Assembly (NCBI GenBank): GCA_938045815.1
Contig: CALIBI010000052.1
Coordinates: 1 to 46,981, forward strand
Direction of reading: 5' to 3'
Length of the DNA: 46,981 nucleotides
Origin: an uncultured Sulfolobales archaeon
GTDB lineage: Archaea; Thermoproteota; Thermoprotei_A; Sulfolobales; NBVN01
How positions within the stretch are numbered: the first letter of the stretch is position 1; each line of letters opens with the position of its first letter. Made by a program: the position numbers and the translations under genes. The notes below the pieces were generated by a model. That model saw only the letters and a list, made by a program, of their open reading frames with translations, was not told the DNA's origin and did not search any database. Of this stretch, positions 33,973-43,171 are shown in pieces.

Positions 33973-35076
33973 GTGTCGTTTCTTAGGTTAGTGAATGTAA
34001 CGAAGAAGTTTAAGGACTTAAGAGCTGTGGATAGGATTAACTTATCTGTTGAGAAAGGTGAGTTCCTCGTAGTTTTGGGGCCTAGCGGTTCCGGGAAATC
34101 AACACTACTAAGACTTATAGCAGGTCTTGAGGACCCTGATGAAGGTGATATAATACTTGATGGTGTGAGAATCAACGATATTGACCCGAAAGATAGAGAC
34201 ATAGCTATGGTTTTTCAGTCTTATGCTATATATCCTCACATGACTGTCCACGGTAATATTGAGTTCCCCTTAAGAATGAGAGGAGTTCCGAAGAACGAGA
34301 GAGATAGGAAGGTTAGGGAAGCAGCTGAGTTATTAGGCATAAAACACCTTCTTGAAAAGAAAGCCTGGCAATTATCGGGAGGTGAGCAACAGAGAGTAGC
34401 TCTTGCTAGAGCCTTGGTTAGGAATCCTAAGCTATTCCTCCTCGACGAACCTCTAAGCAATCTAGACGCTAAGCTTAGAATAAGACTTAGATTTGAGCTC
34501 AGGAAACTCCTCCACGACGAATTAAGAATCACCACCATACACGTTACGCACGATCAGGTAGAAGCAATGACTATGGCGGACAGGATAGCCGTCATGAATC
34601 AAGGAGCAGTAGTTCAGGTAGGAACACCATCCGAAATATTTAACAAACCAAGAAATCTTTTCGTAGCTACGTTCGTTGGAGCACCATCAATGAATCTGCT
34701 GAGAGCGAGAGTTATTAACGGGCACACACTATCAGTAGGTGATCTCGTAATAAGAACGGAAAAAATCTTAAGACTCGAGAACAAGGAAGTTATTCTCGGA
34801 ATCAGACCACAACACTTAACCATAGAGAAAACCGGAATAGGAATTAAGTGCAGGGTCGGGAGTTTCGAGAATCTTGGTGAGGAAGTAATCCTACACCTAG
34901 AAACAACTGAAGGAGAAATACAAGTAGTAATGTCTTGGAGAAACCTACAAGACATAACACTAGGACAAGAACTCTTATCAAAACCAATAGACAAACTATA
35001 CATATTCAACGAGGAAAACAAAGAACTACTAGACGTAATAGAACCAAACGAATACATACTGAGCATCAAACACTAA
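33973..35076 (+). CDS. Sugar ABC transporter ATPase, MalK/UgpC type
   Basis: This 367-residue ATPase has Walker A GPSGSGKST, signature LSGGEQQRVALARAL, Walker B LFLLDEPLSNLD and H-loop HVTHDQ, followed by a C-terminal TOBE/OB regulatory region from about residue 235. It energises the sugar importer and closes the operon. Its last 60 or so codons use almost only A or C at third positions, in contrast with the operon start. Confidence 0.92.
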   Translation: MSFLRLVNVTKKFKDLRAVDRINLSVEKGEFLVVLGPSGSGKSTLLRLIAGLEDPDEGDIILDGVRINDIDPKDRDIAMVFQSYAIYPHMTVHGNIEFPLRMRGVPKNERDRKVREAAELLGIKHLLEKKAWQLSGGEQQRVALARALVRNPKLFLLDEPLSNLDAKLRIRLRFELRKLLHDELRITTIHVTHDQVEAMTMADRIAVMNQGAVVQVGTPSEIFNKPRNLFVATFVGAPSMNLLRARVINGHTLSVGDLVIRTEKILRLENKEVILGIRPQHLTIEKTGIGIKCRVGSFENLGEEVILHLETTEGEIQVVMSWRNLQDITLGQELLSKPIDKLYIFNEENKELLDVIEPNEYILSIKH

Positions 35077-35420
35077 ACAAACACAAACCCTACACCACAC
35101 TGAGTGTTTCGTCGTAGCGTATGTGCTATGCTTCGTAGCGTTAAGTTACATCTCTTTAGATTTCTTGAGACCCAGATAGTCGTTAACGTTCACGAAGACT
35201 GAAAGAAGAACACTAATCCCGCGGGACCGCGGTATTCCTCCCAATCAATAGTGCGAGCCTCCGTAATCCAGGCACGAAGATACTCATCTTGAGGAACTCG
35301 AGAAATATGTCCAGCAGTAACCCGAGTTAACACACTACACGTAATTTATATGAGGTAAAGCCTAACTTATGTTGTGAGCCTACTTAAGTATTTGGTGATT
35401 GCTCCTAAGGTGATTACGAA
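35077..35420. other. Intergenic, with a possible 47-codon orphan ORF on the minus strand
   Basis: Between malK-like and the PfkB gene, the minus strand holds a frame at 35333-35190 (GTG start) reading MLTRVTAGHISRVP, then DEYLRAWITEARTIDWEEY, then RGPAGLVFFFQSS. It looks protein-like but is short, has no ribosome site and matches nothing I know; it may be a gene remnant. CCCGCGGGACCGCGG (35218-35232) contains two nested palindromes. The TATA element TTTATAT near 35346-35352 serves the PfkB gene. Confidence 0.35.
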
Positions 35421-36350
35421 ATGACTAGATACGATGTCCTCTTGCTCGGTGACTTGAACGTTGACGTGGTCTTGCGCGTGGATAGGTTGCCTGAGCCTGG
35501 TGAAGATGTTCAAGCCACTGATTTCAAGATTCGTCCAGGCGGTGTCGGCTATAACACTAGTGTCGCTTTACACGAACTTGGTTTGACGCCGTACCTTATT
35601 GGTGGTGTGGGTGACGATTTCTTTGGCCGATACGTTGTTGAGGAGATGATTAGGAGAGGCCTGGATGTGAGGGGGGTGAAGGTCATTAGTGGTGTGAGGA
35701 CAGGTGTCGTGAGCGTGCTAGTTTTACCTACTGGGGAGAGAGCTATGGTGAGTTTTAGGGGGGCTAACAAATACGTGACCGTCTCTGTGCAGGACCTCGA
35801 CGTGCTGAGTTACGTGAGGCATGTTCACGTCTCGGGTTACATGCTCCTGAACGATGATGAGGGGAGAACGTGTGTGGATCTCTTGAGTGAAGCGGGGAAG
35901 CGAGGAATACCGAGGAGCATAGATCTAGGGGGCGCGGCTTTCAGCGGGTTGGATAGAACTATCATCGTTAGAGGGCTTGTCGAGTATTTGTTCTTGAATA
36001 AGAAAGAGCTAGAGTCGATGACTGGGCTTGAAGTTCTTGATGGTGGTAGTGAGGTTCACCAACTCATTAAGCCTAGCGTGACTATCGTTAAGTTGGGTGA
36101 GGAAGGCTCCGTAGCGTTCACGGGGGGTGAAGTCTTGAGGCAGGGGGCGTACAGGGTTAGAGCCGTCGACTGCACCGGTGCTGGCGACGCTTTCAACGCG
36201 GGGTTTATTTACGGTATGTTGACGGGGCCTGACCTGCGAAGAGCTTTAATGATAGCTAACGCGTTAGGAGCTCGTAAGTGTTGTGAGGGTGCTGGCGACG
36301 CTTGCGTTGAGTTGAGTGAGGTGCTTGCTGAGCTCGGTGTTAGGTTGTAA
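35421..36350 (+). CDS. PfkB-family carbohydrate/nucleoside kinase
   Basis: This 309-residue kinase is of the ribokinase/PfkB family: GDLNVDVVLRVDRLPEPGE at the start, GGVGYNTSVAL as the first substrate-binding motif, and DCTGAGDAFNAGF near residue 252 with the catalytic Asp and anion hole. It ends 7 bases from a convergent BMP/nucleoside ABC operon, so it may phosphorylate an imported nucleoside or ribose. Sugar or nucleoside specificity cannot be told. AAGGTGAT precedes the ATG. It keeps G/T-rich wobble positions to its end, unlike several neighbours. Confidence 0.88.
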   Translation: MTRYDVLLLGDLNVDVVLRVDRLPEPGEDVQATDFKIRPGGVGYNTSVALHELGLTPYLIGGVGDDFFGRYVVEEMIRRGLDVRGVKVISGVRTGVVSVLVLPTGERAMVSFRGANKYVTVSVQDLDVLSYVRHVHVSGYMLLNDDEGRTCVDLLSEAGKRGIPRSIDLGGAAFSGLDRTIIVRGLVEYLFLNKKELESMTGLEVLDGGSEVHQLIKPSVTIVKLGEEGSVAFTGGEVLRQGAYRVRAVDCTGAGDAFNAGFIYGMLTGPDLRRALMIANALGARKCCEGAGDACVELSEVLAELGVRL

Positions 36351-36357
36351 CTAGCTG

Positions 36358-37260
36358 CTACTCTCTCAGGTAGGGTACTCCAGACTTCCTTGGCGGTCTA
36401 GCTCTACCTATGACGCCAGCGACGGTTCCCAGCGTCACTATGTACGGTAGTGTGTTGATTATGGTGACTGGGACGACACCCTTAACCCCGGGCAGGACTT
36501 TAAGCCACTCTGTTAACGCCCATGAGGAACCGAATAAAGCGCCTCCCAGTAGAGCTAGGGATGGTTTCCAATTACTGAAGACTACGAGTGCTAGTGAGAT
36601 GAAGCCTCTCCCCGCTGCTATTTCCTTAGTTATCGTTCCGAGCCAGTCTAGACTCATGAAAGCTCCTGCAAGACCTGCTAGAGCACCGCCGTATACCGTA
36701 GCTATTAACTGAAGCCTCTCCACGTGAACCCCTAGCGTGTCAGCTGCTTGAGGTTCCTCGCCGAGAGCTCTGATCTTAAGACCTAGGGAGGTTCTGAAGA
36801 GTATGTAGTGGGTCGCTATAGCTATTAGGACACAGAAGATGAAGATAGGACTCACTAGCCCGGCGATCCTAGGTATCCTGCCTGCTTCAGGAACCTGCTT
36901 GTAGCCAGCGACACCCCATAAAGCTATGATCATGTAGGGAACGAAGCCTAAAGCAAATATGTTTATGCCTACCCCCGAGATTATCTGCGCGCCCTTACCG
37001 TAAGCAGATATGATCCCGTGAATAAACCCTATCAACGCTCCCGCACAGACACCAGCCAACAAACCTAGCCACGGATTTAAGGTTTGCGTAGCTACAGCAA
37101 CCGAGACTAGCGCTGAGACACTAATCATTCCTTCAAGCCCTATATTCACCACGCCAGCTCTCTCGGAAGTTATCTCTCCCACAGCCGTTAAGGTTAGGGG
37201 CGTCATAGCGTATGAGGTGGAGACGAGTAGGTTAATTATTGTGCTGAGTACGTAGCTCAT
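36358..37260 (-). CDS. ABC transporter permease, BMP/nucleoside type (NupQ-like)
   Basis: This 300-residue permease of the branched-chain-like superfamily has about eight helices, NIGLEGMISVSAL near residue 39 and LGEEPQAADTLGV near 160 (the EAA-like loop). It is the last gene of a four-gene minus-strand operon and overlaps the preceding permease by 4 bases. The family moves nucleosides or related compounds together with a BMP/PnrA binding protein. Confidence 0.88.
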   Translation of the reverse strand: MSYVLSTIINLLVSTSYAMTPLTLTAVGEITSERAGVVNIGLEGMISVSALVSVAVATQTLNPWLGLLAGVCAGALIGFIHGIISAYGKGAQIISGVGINIFALGFVPYMIIALWGVAGYKQVPEAGRIPRIAGLVSPIFIFCVLIAIATHYILFRTSLGLKIRALGEEPQAADTLGVHVERLQLIATVYGGALAGLAGAFMSLDWLGTITKEIAAGRGFISLALVVFSNWKPSLALLGGALFGSSWALTEWLKVLPGVKGVVPVTIINTLPYIVTLGTVAGVIGRARPPRKSGVPYLRE

Positions 37261-38345
37261 GAGACCACCTCCATCCTACCTCTCCTAATACTTAAGTATT
37301 TTCGGAACGTGCTTAATACGCCTGGCATAGCTAGAGACACTACTATAACCCCCTGAATAAGCCTAACCAGCTCGAATGGGACTCTCGCCTCTATCTGCAT
37401 CCCCCTAACCCCACTATTCAGTGCGCCGATCAGAATTGAAGCAAAAATCACGGCTATCGGGTGATTAAGTCCTATGAGTGAAACAGCTATCCCGTCGAAA
37501 CCCAATCCCACTAAGTTGGAGATCCCCGTAGTTATTGAGTAGTGGGGTGGTCTACCAGCAACCTCACACACGCCGGCTAAGCCGCCTAGCACCGCGCTGA
37601 GGAGGAAAGAATAAATCATGAAGCGGGAGGTTTTTATCCCAGCATACTTAGCGGCTATCAAGTTAATCCCCGTAGCTCTCAACTCATACCCAAACACAGT
37701 ATACCATAGAACGAAGTAGGTCGTGAGTGAGGCTATTATAGCTATTATGATGGAGACAGAAAGCTCCGTGCCAGCGACGAGTAGGGGAATGCGCGCACTC
37801 GGCGGAACAGGGATTGTTTTCGAGGGGTCTCTGAGGTCGGGGAACACGTTCACTCTAACGTATTCGACGAGCCAGTACGCCACCCAGTTAAGCATGATAG
37901 TCGTGATGACTTCGTGCACCCCCCTAAAAACTTTCAGGGAAGCAGCTACGAGTGCGAAAAGAATGCTTAGACTTAAGCCCATCAAGGACCCAATAACCAG
38001 GACTAGAGGGGTATCAGCTTTAAGGAAGCCTGAAGCAAGCACAACCCCTAAAGCTCCTAAGTACACCGCGTTCTCAACACCTATGTTGAAGAGTCCTGAC
38101 CTAACACTAACAGCGAAAGCAAGACCAGTAAATATTAGTGGTGTGGCCAGACTCAACGTGGATGTTAGGGGGTATGGGTCGGTTAGTGGGTTGCCGATTG
38201 CGTGTCTCAACAAGCTGTAGTATGCGTGTAGGGCGTCGTACCCGTAGGCCTGCATTATGAGTCCTCCTATGATTAACCCTACGGTCATCGCGGCTACTAC
38301 GTTACCTGTCTTAATGAGTACTTCTATTAAGACTTTCCTCCTCAA
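37257..38345 (-). CDS. ABC transporter permease, BMP/nucleoside type (NupP-like)
   Basis: This 362-residue permease has about ten hydrophobic segments. FNIGVENAVYLGAL and LRATGINLIAAKYAGI are the two family landmarks (substrate-side glycine-rich motif and coupling loop). It overlaps the ATPase gene by 4 bases upstream and the second permease by 4 bases downstream, indicating translational coupling. Confidence 0.88.
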   Translation of the reverse strand: MRRKVLIEVLIKTGNVVAAMTVGLIIGGLIMQAYGYDALHAYYSLLRHAIGNPLTDPYPLTSTLSLATPLIFTGLAFAVSVRSGLFNIGVENAVYLGALGVVLASGFLKADTPLVLVIGSLMGLSLSILFALVAASLKVFRGVHEVITTIMLNWVAYWLVEYVRVNVFPDLRDPSKTIPVPPSARIPLLVAGTELSVSIIIAIIASLTTYFVLWYTVFGYELRATGINLIAAKYAGIKTSRFMIYSFLLSAVLGGLAGVCEVAGRPPHYSITTGISNLVGLGFDGIAVSLIGLNHPIAVIFASILIGALNSGVRGMQIEARVPFELVRLIQGVIVVSLAMPGVLSTFRKYLSIRRGRMEVVS

Positions 38346-39868
38346 TCACTCACACCTCCTAGCATGAGCCCTAACTTATCCTCAGTTAACTCACTAACGT
38401 TCTTAATCCCAACGAACCTACCCTCATACATAACAGCGACCCTATCACTCAGCTGGAGGATCTCCTCAAGATCTGATGAGACTAGTAAGACAGCCTTACC
38501 TCTCTTCCTGAAGTCTAGTAGTAAGCTCCTAATATGTTCGGTTGCTGAGATATCAAGACCTCTCGTTGGTTGTGCAGCTATTATGAGTTGAGGTTCTTTC
38601 GAGATCTCACGCGCTACTACTAACCTCTGCTGATTACCACCACTCAAGTACTTTACTGGCGAGGATAGGCTGGGAGCAGTTATGTTGAACTTAGTTATTA
38701 AGCTAAGCGCGTGCTCAGCCACCCTACCCCAAACAAGAGTGTTGAGGAAGCCTCTGAAAGAAGTTGAGCGCTGTATGCTCAGTATGCTGTTCTCGCTTAC
38801 TGTGAAGTCCAGGATTAAACCCATCAGCGTCCTATCCTCAGGTATGTGAGCAATACCCAACTTATACAGCTCTGAGGGCGGGAGGTTATTGATCCTCCGC
38901 CCCCTAAAGATTACCTCCCCTTTCTCAACCCTCCTCAGCCCTGTTAACCCCTCAACTAACTCCTTCTGACCGTTCCCTTCAACGCCAGCGATACCTAGTA
39001 TCTCCCCCGACCTAACCGTTAGTGAGACGCCCCTAACAGCCCAAGTCCCTAAATCACTGAGGACCCATAAATCCCTCACGATAAGGAGCTCCTCACCAGC
39101 AGTCGTGGTCTCTCTTGAGGTGGCTGAGATCATATTCCTACCGACCATGAGTTGAGCTAGTAGGTTGAGGTTGGCCTCCGCGCGCGGAACCTCACCAACA
39201 ACCCTACCTTTCCTCAACACAGTTATCCTGTCAGCAACCTCCATCACTTCCCGCAACTTGTGTGTTATGAAGACAACAGACTTACCCATCTTCTTCAGCT
39301 CGTTGATCATGTTGAATAACTCTCTAGTTTCAGTTAGTGTGAGATTAGTTGTTGGTTCGTCCAGAATCAACACATCAACGTTCCTGAAGAGCATCTTAAG
39401 TATCTCTACCTTCTGCTTAACACCGAAAGGCAATACCTCAACACGCTCGTCGAGAGGTACTCTCAAGCCTGTTAAACTCATTAGCTTGTTTATGTTTTCC
39501 CTCGCGTTGAGTAGTTGCTTGCGTGGGAGACCCAAAACAATGTTCTCATATACGGTGAAGGAAGGGATTAAGGACAGATTCTGATGAACCATACCTATAC
39601 CTAGCTTGAGAGCGTCAGCAGCTGCTGAGAACACCACCTTCTTACCAACCACGTATATGGTTCCTGAAGTGGGTTTGAGGATCCCTGCCAATATCTTCAT
39701 TAAGGTTGTTTTCCCGGCCCCGTTCTCTCCTAGGAGTCCGTGGATCTCGCCGCGTCTTAAAGTGAAGTCAACACCTCTTAAGGCTATCGTGCCGTCTGGG
39801 TATATCTTCACTATGTTCTTCATCAGAACTAAGTACTCGTCTGACCCGGTATCTCCCGTGTTCCCCAC
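38342..39868 (-). CDS. ABC transporter ATPase with two nucleotide-binding domains (NupO-like)
   Basis: This 508-residue protein has tandem ATPase domains. The first has GENGAGKTT and LILDEPTTNLT, with a degenerate signature (LPFGVKQKVEILKM). The second has an altered Walker A (GVEGNGQKE) but a good signature (LSGGNQQRLVVAREI) and AQPTRGLD. This asymmetry is normal for sugar/nucleoside importers of the RbsA/NupO kind. It lies 100 bases after the binding-protein gene, probably in the same operon. Confidence 0.9.
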   Translation of the reverse strand: MGNTGDTGSDEYLVLMKNIVKIYPDGTIALRGVDFTLRRGEIHGLLGENGAGKTTLMKILAGILKPTSGTIYVVGKKVVFSAAADALKLGIGMVHQNLSLIPSFTVYENIVLGLPRKQLLNARENINKLMSLTGLRVPLDERVEVLPFGVKQKVEILKMLFRNVDVLILDEPTTNLTLTETRELFNMINELKKMGKSVVFITHKLREVMEVADRITVLRKGRVVGEVPRAEANLNLLAQLMVGRNMISATSRETTTAGEELLIVRDLWVLSDLGTWAVRGVSLTVRSGEILGIAGVEGNGQKELVEGLTGLRRVEKGEVIFRGRRINNLPPSELYKLGIAHIPEDRTLMGLILDFTVSENSILSIQRSTSFRGFLNTLVWGRVAEHALSLITKFNITAPSLSSPVKYLSGGNQQRLVVAREISKEPQLIIAAQPTRGLDISATEHIRSLLLDFRKRGKAVLLVSSDLEEILQLSDRVAVMYEGRFVGIKNVSELTEDKLGLMLGGVSD

Positions 39869-39968
39869 TCAACCCACCTAACCTTAAGGTTTGCTTATAC
39901 TTATAGGTTTGTTTGAAGGAGTTTCAAGTTAAAAATGAGTGGTTTAGTTATTTAAGCTTTAATTTTCT

Positions 39969-41219
39969 TTACCCTACGCCTAAGGAGCTTCTTAAGTTAG
40001 CTATAGTATCTGCTGTGAATGGTATCATCGCTTCTATATCCGAGAACTTAATACCCATGACTTCTAGGGACTTGTTTGTTTTCAGGGTTTCCTGCAGTTT
40101 ATATGCTTCCTCCCAAATCCATGAAGGTATTGAGTTCCTCATACTCGTGACTGCGTTGAGTATGGTTTCCTTATCCTGAGGTTTGATGGTGCCTGCCTGA
40201 ATACCTAGCTCGAGGAAAGTTTCTAGATCCTCTACACGGCTCATCGCTATACCGCCCTCAGCTATACCTAGCTCGAGGATTCCTCCGAATTTCGTCTCGT
40301 TCTTATGAATTAGATAATTCAGTGCTTTTTTGGTCGCAGTATATACGCCTACATCAACTCTCTTCATCATTGAAGCTATTATGAATCCAGGTTTTATGTA
40401 GTCTTGATCAGCGTCGACACCTATGCCGAACGGCGGGCCCATGGTTCTTCCTTCTCTGGCTCCCGCTTCAGCAACTGCTTCGAATATTCCTAAGCCGGTT
40501 GCTCCAGCTACGTTGTAGACTACGATAGCGCCCTCACCAAGCATGGCTTCAGTAGCTGTCTTACCTCTAGCAGGGTCGTTGAAAGCACCCGTGTACGTGA
40601 AGAGTATCTTGACGTTGATTTCCCTCCCTGTTTTCTCCTTAAAGATCTCCTGACCATACCTTATGCCCCAGTAGTAGCCGGCCTCAAACTTGTAGAGAAC
40701 AGGTATCTCCATCCCCAGCACAACACCAACAGTTGTTTTGTTGTAGTAGCCGGCTATCATGGCTGCCAGAGCACCCACTACCGCGCTCCCCTCATGCTCC
40801 TTGAACAAAACACTCAGAACGTTAGGCTTGTCTACGTAGCCGTCGATTATCGCGAATAACTGGTTCGGATACTCGTCAGCTACCTGCGCTATAGCGTCAG
40901 TGAGCAGGAACCCAACACCAACTATGATAACACACTCACCTGAACGAGATAATGTCCTCAAGTTAGGTAGGTAATCAGACTCACTCCGACTCTGCAATTC
41001 AGTGAGTACTAGGTTGAAGTCTCTGGCGGCTCTATCACCACCTAAGTAAGCCATGTCGTTGAAGCTTAGGTCTCCTCTCCCACCAATATCGTACACTATG
41101 CAGATCTTATTAAGTTGAGGTGTCGTGGGGGTTGTGGGGGTTGTGGTTGGGGCTGTAGGTAGGAACGTGTATATAGCTACTGCAGCAACCACTAATAGAA
41201 CCGCGATAACTATTACCAA
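39969..41219 (-). CDS. BMP-family (PnrA-like) substrate-binding protein
   Basis: This protein has an N-terminal hydrophobic anchor, a Thr/Pro linker (TAPTTTPTTPTTPQ) and a BMP domain: CIVYDIGGRGDLSFND, GVGFLLTDAI, GIDADQD-like GVDADQDYIKPG. BMP proteins bind nucleosides. The usual start would be TTG 41219 (416 residues), but that gives an anchor without preceding positive charges. An in-frame ATA at 41252-41250, six bases after GGTGA, would add GVIARGISKT and a more normal signal. I keep the TTG end point and flag the alternative. Confidence 0.88.
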   Translation of the reverse strand: MVIVIAVLLVVAAVAIYTFLPTAPTTTPTTPTTPQLNKICIVYDIGGRGDLSFNDMAYLGGDRAARDFNLVLTELQSRSESDYLPNLRTLSRSGECVIIVGVGFLLTDAIAQVADEYPNQLFAIIDGYVDKPNVLSVLFKEHEGSAVVGALAAMIAGYYNKTTVGVVLGMEIPVLYKFEAGYYWGIRYGQEIFKEKTGREINVKILFTYTGAFNDPARGKTATEAMLGEGAIVVYNVAGATGLGIFEAVAEAGAREGRTMGPPFGIGVDADQDYIKPGFIIASMMKRVDVGVYTATKKALNYLIHKNETKFGGILELGIAEGGIAMSRVEDLETFLELGIQAGTIKPQDKETILNAVTSMRNSIPSWIWEEAYKLQETLKTNKSLEVMGIKFSDIEAMIPFTADTIANLRSSLGVG

Positions 41220-41398
41220 AGTTTTAGAAATTCCTCTCGCAATAACGCCTATTGTAGATCACCTCAATAATGTATTTTTACGCATCACTTAAAAAATTTT
41301 TCTTACCTATCACTTCATCAAGAAATCAAGGGATACTTACGCTGCGTGGGGTGCTCTCTGGTGGGAATTAAGTACTCCTCCAGCGTCAAGTACTTGCT

Positions 41399-42664
41399 TT
41401 AGGGTGTGTGGTTCTCGGTTGTGAGGTTGAGGATTTCTGCGGTGTAGCGTAGCTCGTCTTCCAGGTCTCCCAGGACTAACGCGTAGTGATTACCTATCGG
41501 TTTCTTCAGGATTCTTGTGGCGGTTTCTTCGTTTATCTTGATTTTGAGTTGTGTTCTGCAGTGTTTAGGGCTTGATGGTGTTCCCTCGATTATCTTTCCT
41601 TTAGCGATTCTTAGGGTGCGTGTTATTGGGTCTAGTTTAGCGATCGTGACTGTTTCGTTGGGGACGTGACCAGCTACCCCAACACCTATCCCGGACTCGA
41701 AGTGTGTGTCTAGCACGTACTTGTTAGTCATTCCTAGAGCTATGGTGCAGTGGCTTATGAGGATCTCGTCTCCCTCGACCCACGAGATGTTACCCATAAA
41801 GGCAGGTCTTTTTGAGAGTTCCTTAAGGATAGCCATAGTTACTAGAGTTGGGAGGTCGCCCTCACACCCTGCTACGATCCCCTCACTATTCAGTAGTGAT
41901 AGTGGGAGGCACGCGGTAGTTCCTAAGCTTTTTATTAAGTCGAAACACCTTATCGTGAATGCGTTTAGGTTGTGTTTTGTTGTGAGTTTCTTGAGTGCTG
42001 CGTAGATCTTGAGTGATTTCCTTATCTCGTGTTGAGGCACCCTCACCTCAGTAGCTCCTGAGCTAACCGTACTCACTAACTCAGTCACTTCATCATCGCT
42101 TACCCTACTAGCTAGTTCTATTACCTCATCTAGACTCACCTTAACGATCTTCATAGTCGGTAAAACCTTCCTCAAGCTCTCCACGACTTCCTCACCAGAA
42201 CTATAGACTAACCAGGGGGAGGGGTCCCCCACAACCCCGATAACGTAACTACTAACTCTACTAACAGCTCTCCACGAACTAATAAAACTCGAAACCTTCC
42301 TGGAGGGCGGCCACTCAACAATCAGGGTTGCTGGCTTCCCAGCAAGCCTTAAGAGCGAGTAAGCCTCCAGAGAAGCCGGCAAACTATTTAATTCCTTATG
42401 AGGAAGTATTAAAGTATACCCGGCCTTACTAGCAATCCTAACAATCAATTCCTCAGTCCCGCCAGTCACAGGAACCACAACAACCAAATCCTCAGCAGTA
42501 ACCGGAACCTCACCAACAAACCCACCCACAACAACATCAACAACCTCATCAACCAACAACCCCGAACCCACAAAACCCGAAACAACCTCAGCTACCAACC
42601 TAGGATCATGTAAAGAAGAAGCAACCGGAATCAAATACGACCTACCCAAAACCAACCACAACAC
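41399..42664 (-). CDS. L-fucose/arabinose isomerase-like protein
   Basis: This 421-residue protein resembles the fucose isomerase fold. In the C-terminal half TTACLPLSLLNSEGIVAGCEGD (from about residue 252), MGNISWVEGDEILISHCT and an EGTPSSPKHCRTQ region correspond to the metal/substrate-binding half of FucI/AraA-like enzymes. The N-terminal 200 residues are more divergent. It would interconvert an aldose and a ketose, but whether it is an active isomerase is uncertain. Its first 80 codons use nearly only T or G at third positions, while its 3' end is A/C rich. No close operon partner. Confidence 0.7.
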   Translation of the reverse strand: MLWLVLGRSYLIPVASSLHDPRLVAEVVSGFVGSGLLVDEVVDVVVGGFVGEVPVTAEDLVVVVPVTGGTEELIVRIASKAGYTLILPHKELNSLPASLEAYSLLRLAGKPATLIVEWPPSRKVSSFISSWRAVSRVSSYVIGVVGDPSPWLVYSSGEEVVESLRKVLPTMKIVKVSLDEVIELASRVSDDEVTELVSTVSSGATEVRVPQHEIRKSLKIYAALKKLTTKHNLNAFTIRCFDLIKSLGTTACLPLSLLNSEGIVAGCEGDLPTLVTMAILKELSKRPAFMGNISWVEGDEILISHCTIALGMTNKYVLDTHFESGIGVGVAGHVPNETVTIAKLDPITRTLRIAKGKIIEGTPSSPKHCRTQLKIKINEETATRILKKPIGNHYALVLGDLEDELRYTAEILNLTTENHTP

Positions 42665-42767
42665 CCCACAACAAATCCCCCACTAATACCTACCCACATA
42701 ACTAATTTATTCTTACACACAAACATCCAACCACCCACCCCACCCACACCCCCAAACCTAAAAACAC

Positions 42768-42879
42768 CATTAGGAGTAACCACGCGTGGAGTACCCTTTC
42801 CGACAAAACTCCTAATGTAAAACTTAAATAACCACGCGTAGGAAGTAACAATTAGAGAGAAAAAAACACTCACAAAACA
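42768..42879 (+). promoter_or_regulatory. Probable leader of the mini-CRISPR with repeated motifs
   Basis: Before the mini-array lie perfect arms CATTAGGAGT (42768-42777) and ACTCCTAATG (42808-42817), a palindrome CCACGCGTGG (42780-42789) between them, and a direct repeat TAACCACGCGT at 42777-42787 and 42829-42839. The final bases before the first repeat are A-rich. An A-rich leader with short repeated motifs on this side is expected from the repeat orientation. Confidence 0.4.
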
Positions 42880-43035
42880 GTATCAAACAAGAATGAATTG
42901 AAAGCCAGTTTTTATGTATTCCTCCCTAAGCTTGTTTAGTGCTATGTATCAAGCAAGAATGAATTGAAAAGCTTAAGTACTTCATTATGTTTTGTGTGGC
43001 GCGAGCCTGAGCATCAAACAAGAAGGTTGGAGTAA
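42880..43035 (+). CRISPR. Mini-CRISPR: three repeats, two spacers, opposite orientation to main array
   Basis: Repeat 1 (42880-42904) equals the reverse complement of the 25-nt repeat of the main array, ending GAATTGAAAG. Repeat 2 (42946-42970) has two changes. Repeat 3 (43011-43035) matches in its first half (GCATCAAACAAGAA) and then decays, as a terminal repeat would. Spacers are 41 and 40 bases, the same size as in the main array. Transcription should run rightwards. Confidence 0.85.
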
Positions 43036-43171
43036 TTAGGGTTTGTTTACTTGAAAATAAAGTCGGTAATCTTAGGGTATTTTGTTGAGGAGTAGAAAGA
43101 TTGTGAAGCATTAAGTGTTATTCACAAAAATTCTAGCGGGATTTTTAACTAGGGTTTTTGTGTTTCTATTT

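Noticed and set aside
35421-41219. PfkB kinase and BMP importer as one operon
   Set aside because: They are convergent, not co-directional; only a functional link by position is claimed.
42631-42873. 80-codon minus-strand frame next to the mini-CRISPR
   Set aside because: Low-complexity Gly/Val/Trp text produced by the C/A-rich plus strand; it overlaps the start of the isomerase-like gene and the leader motifs.
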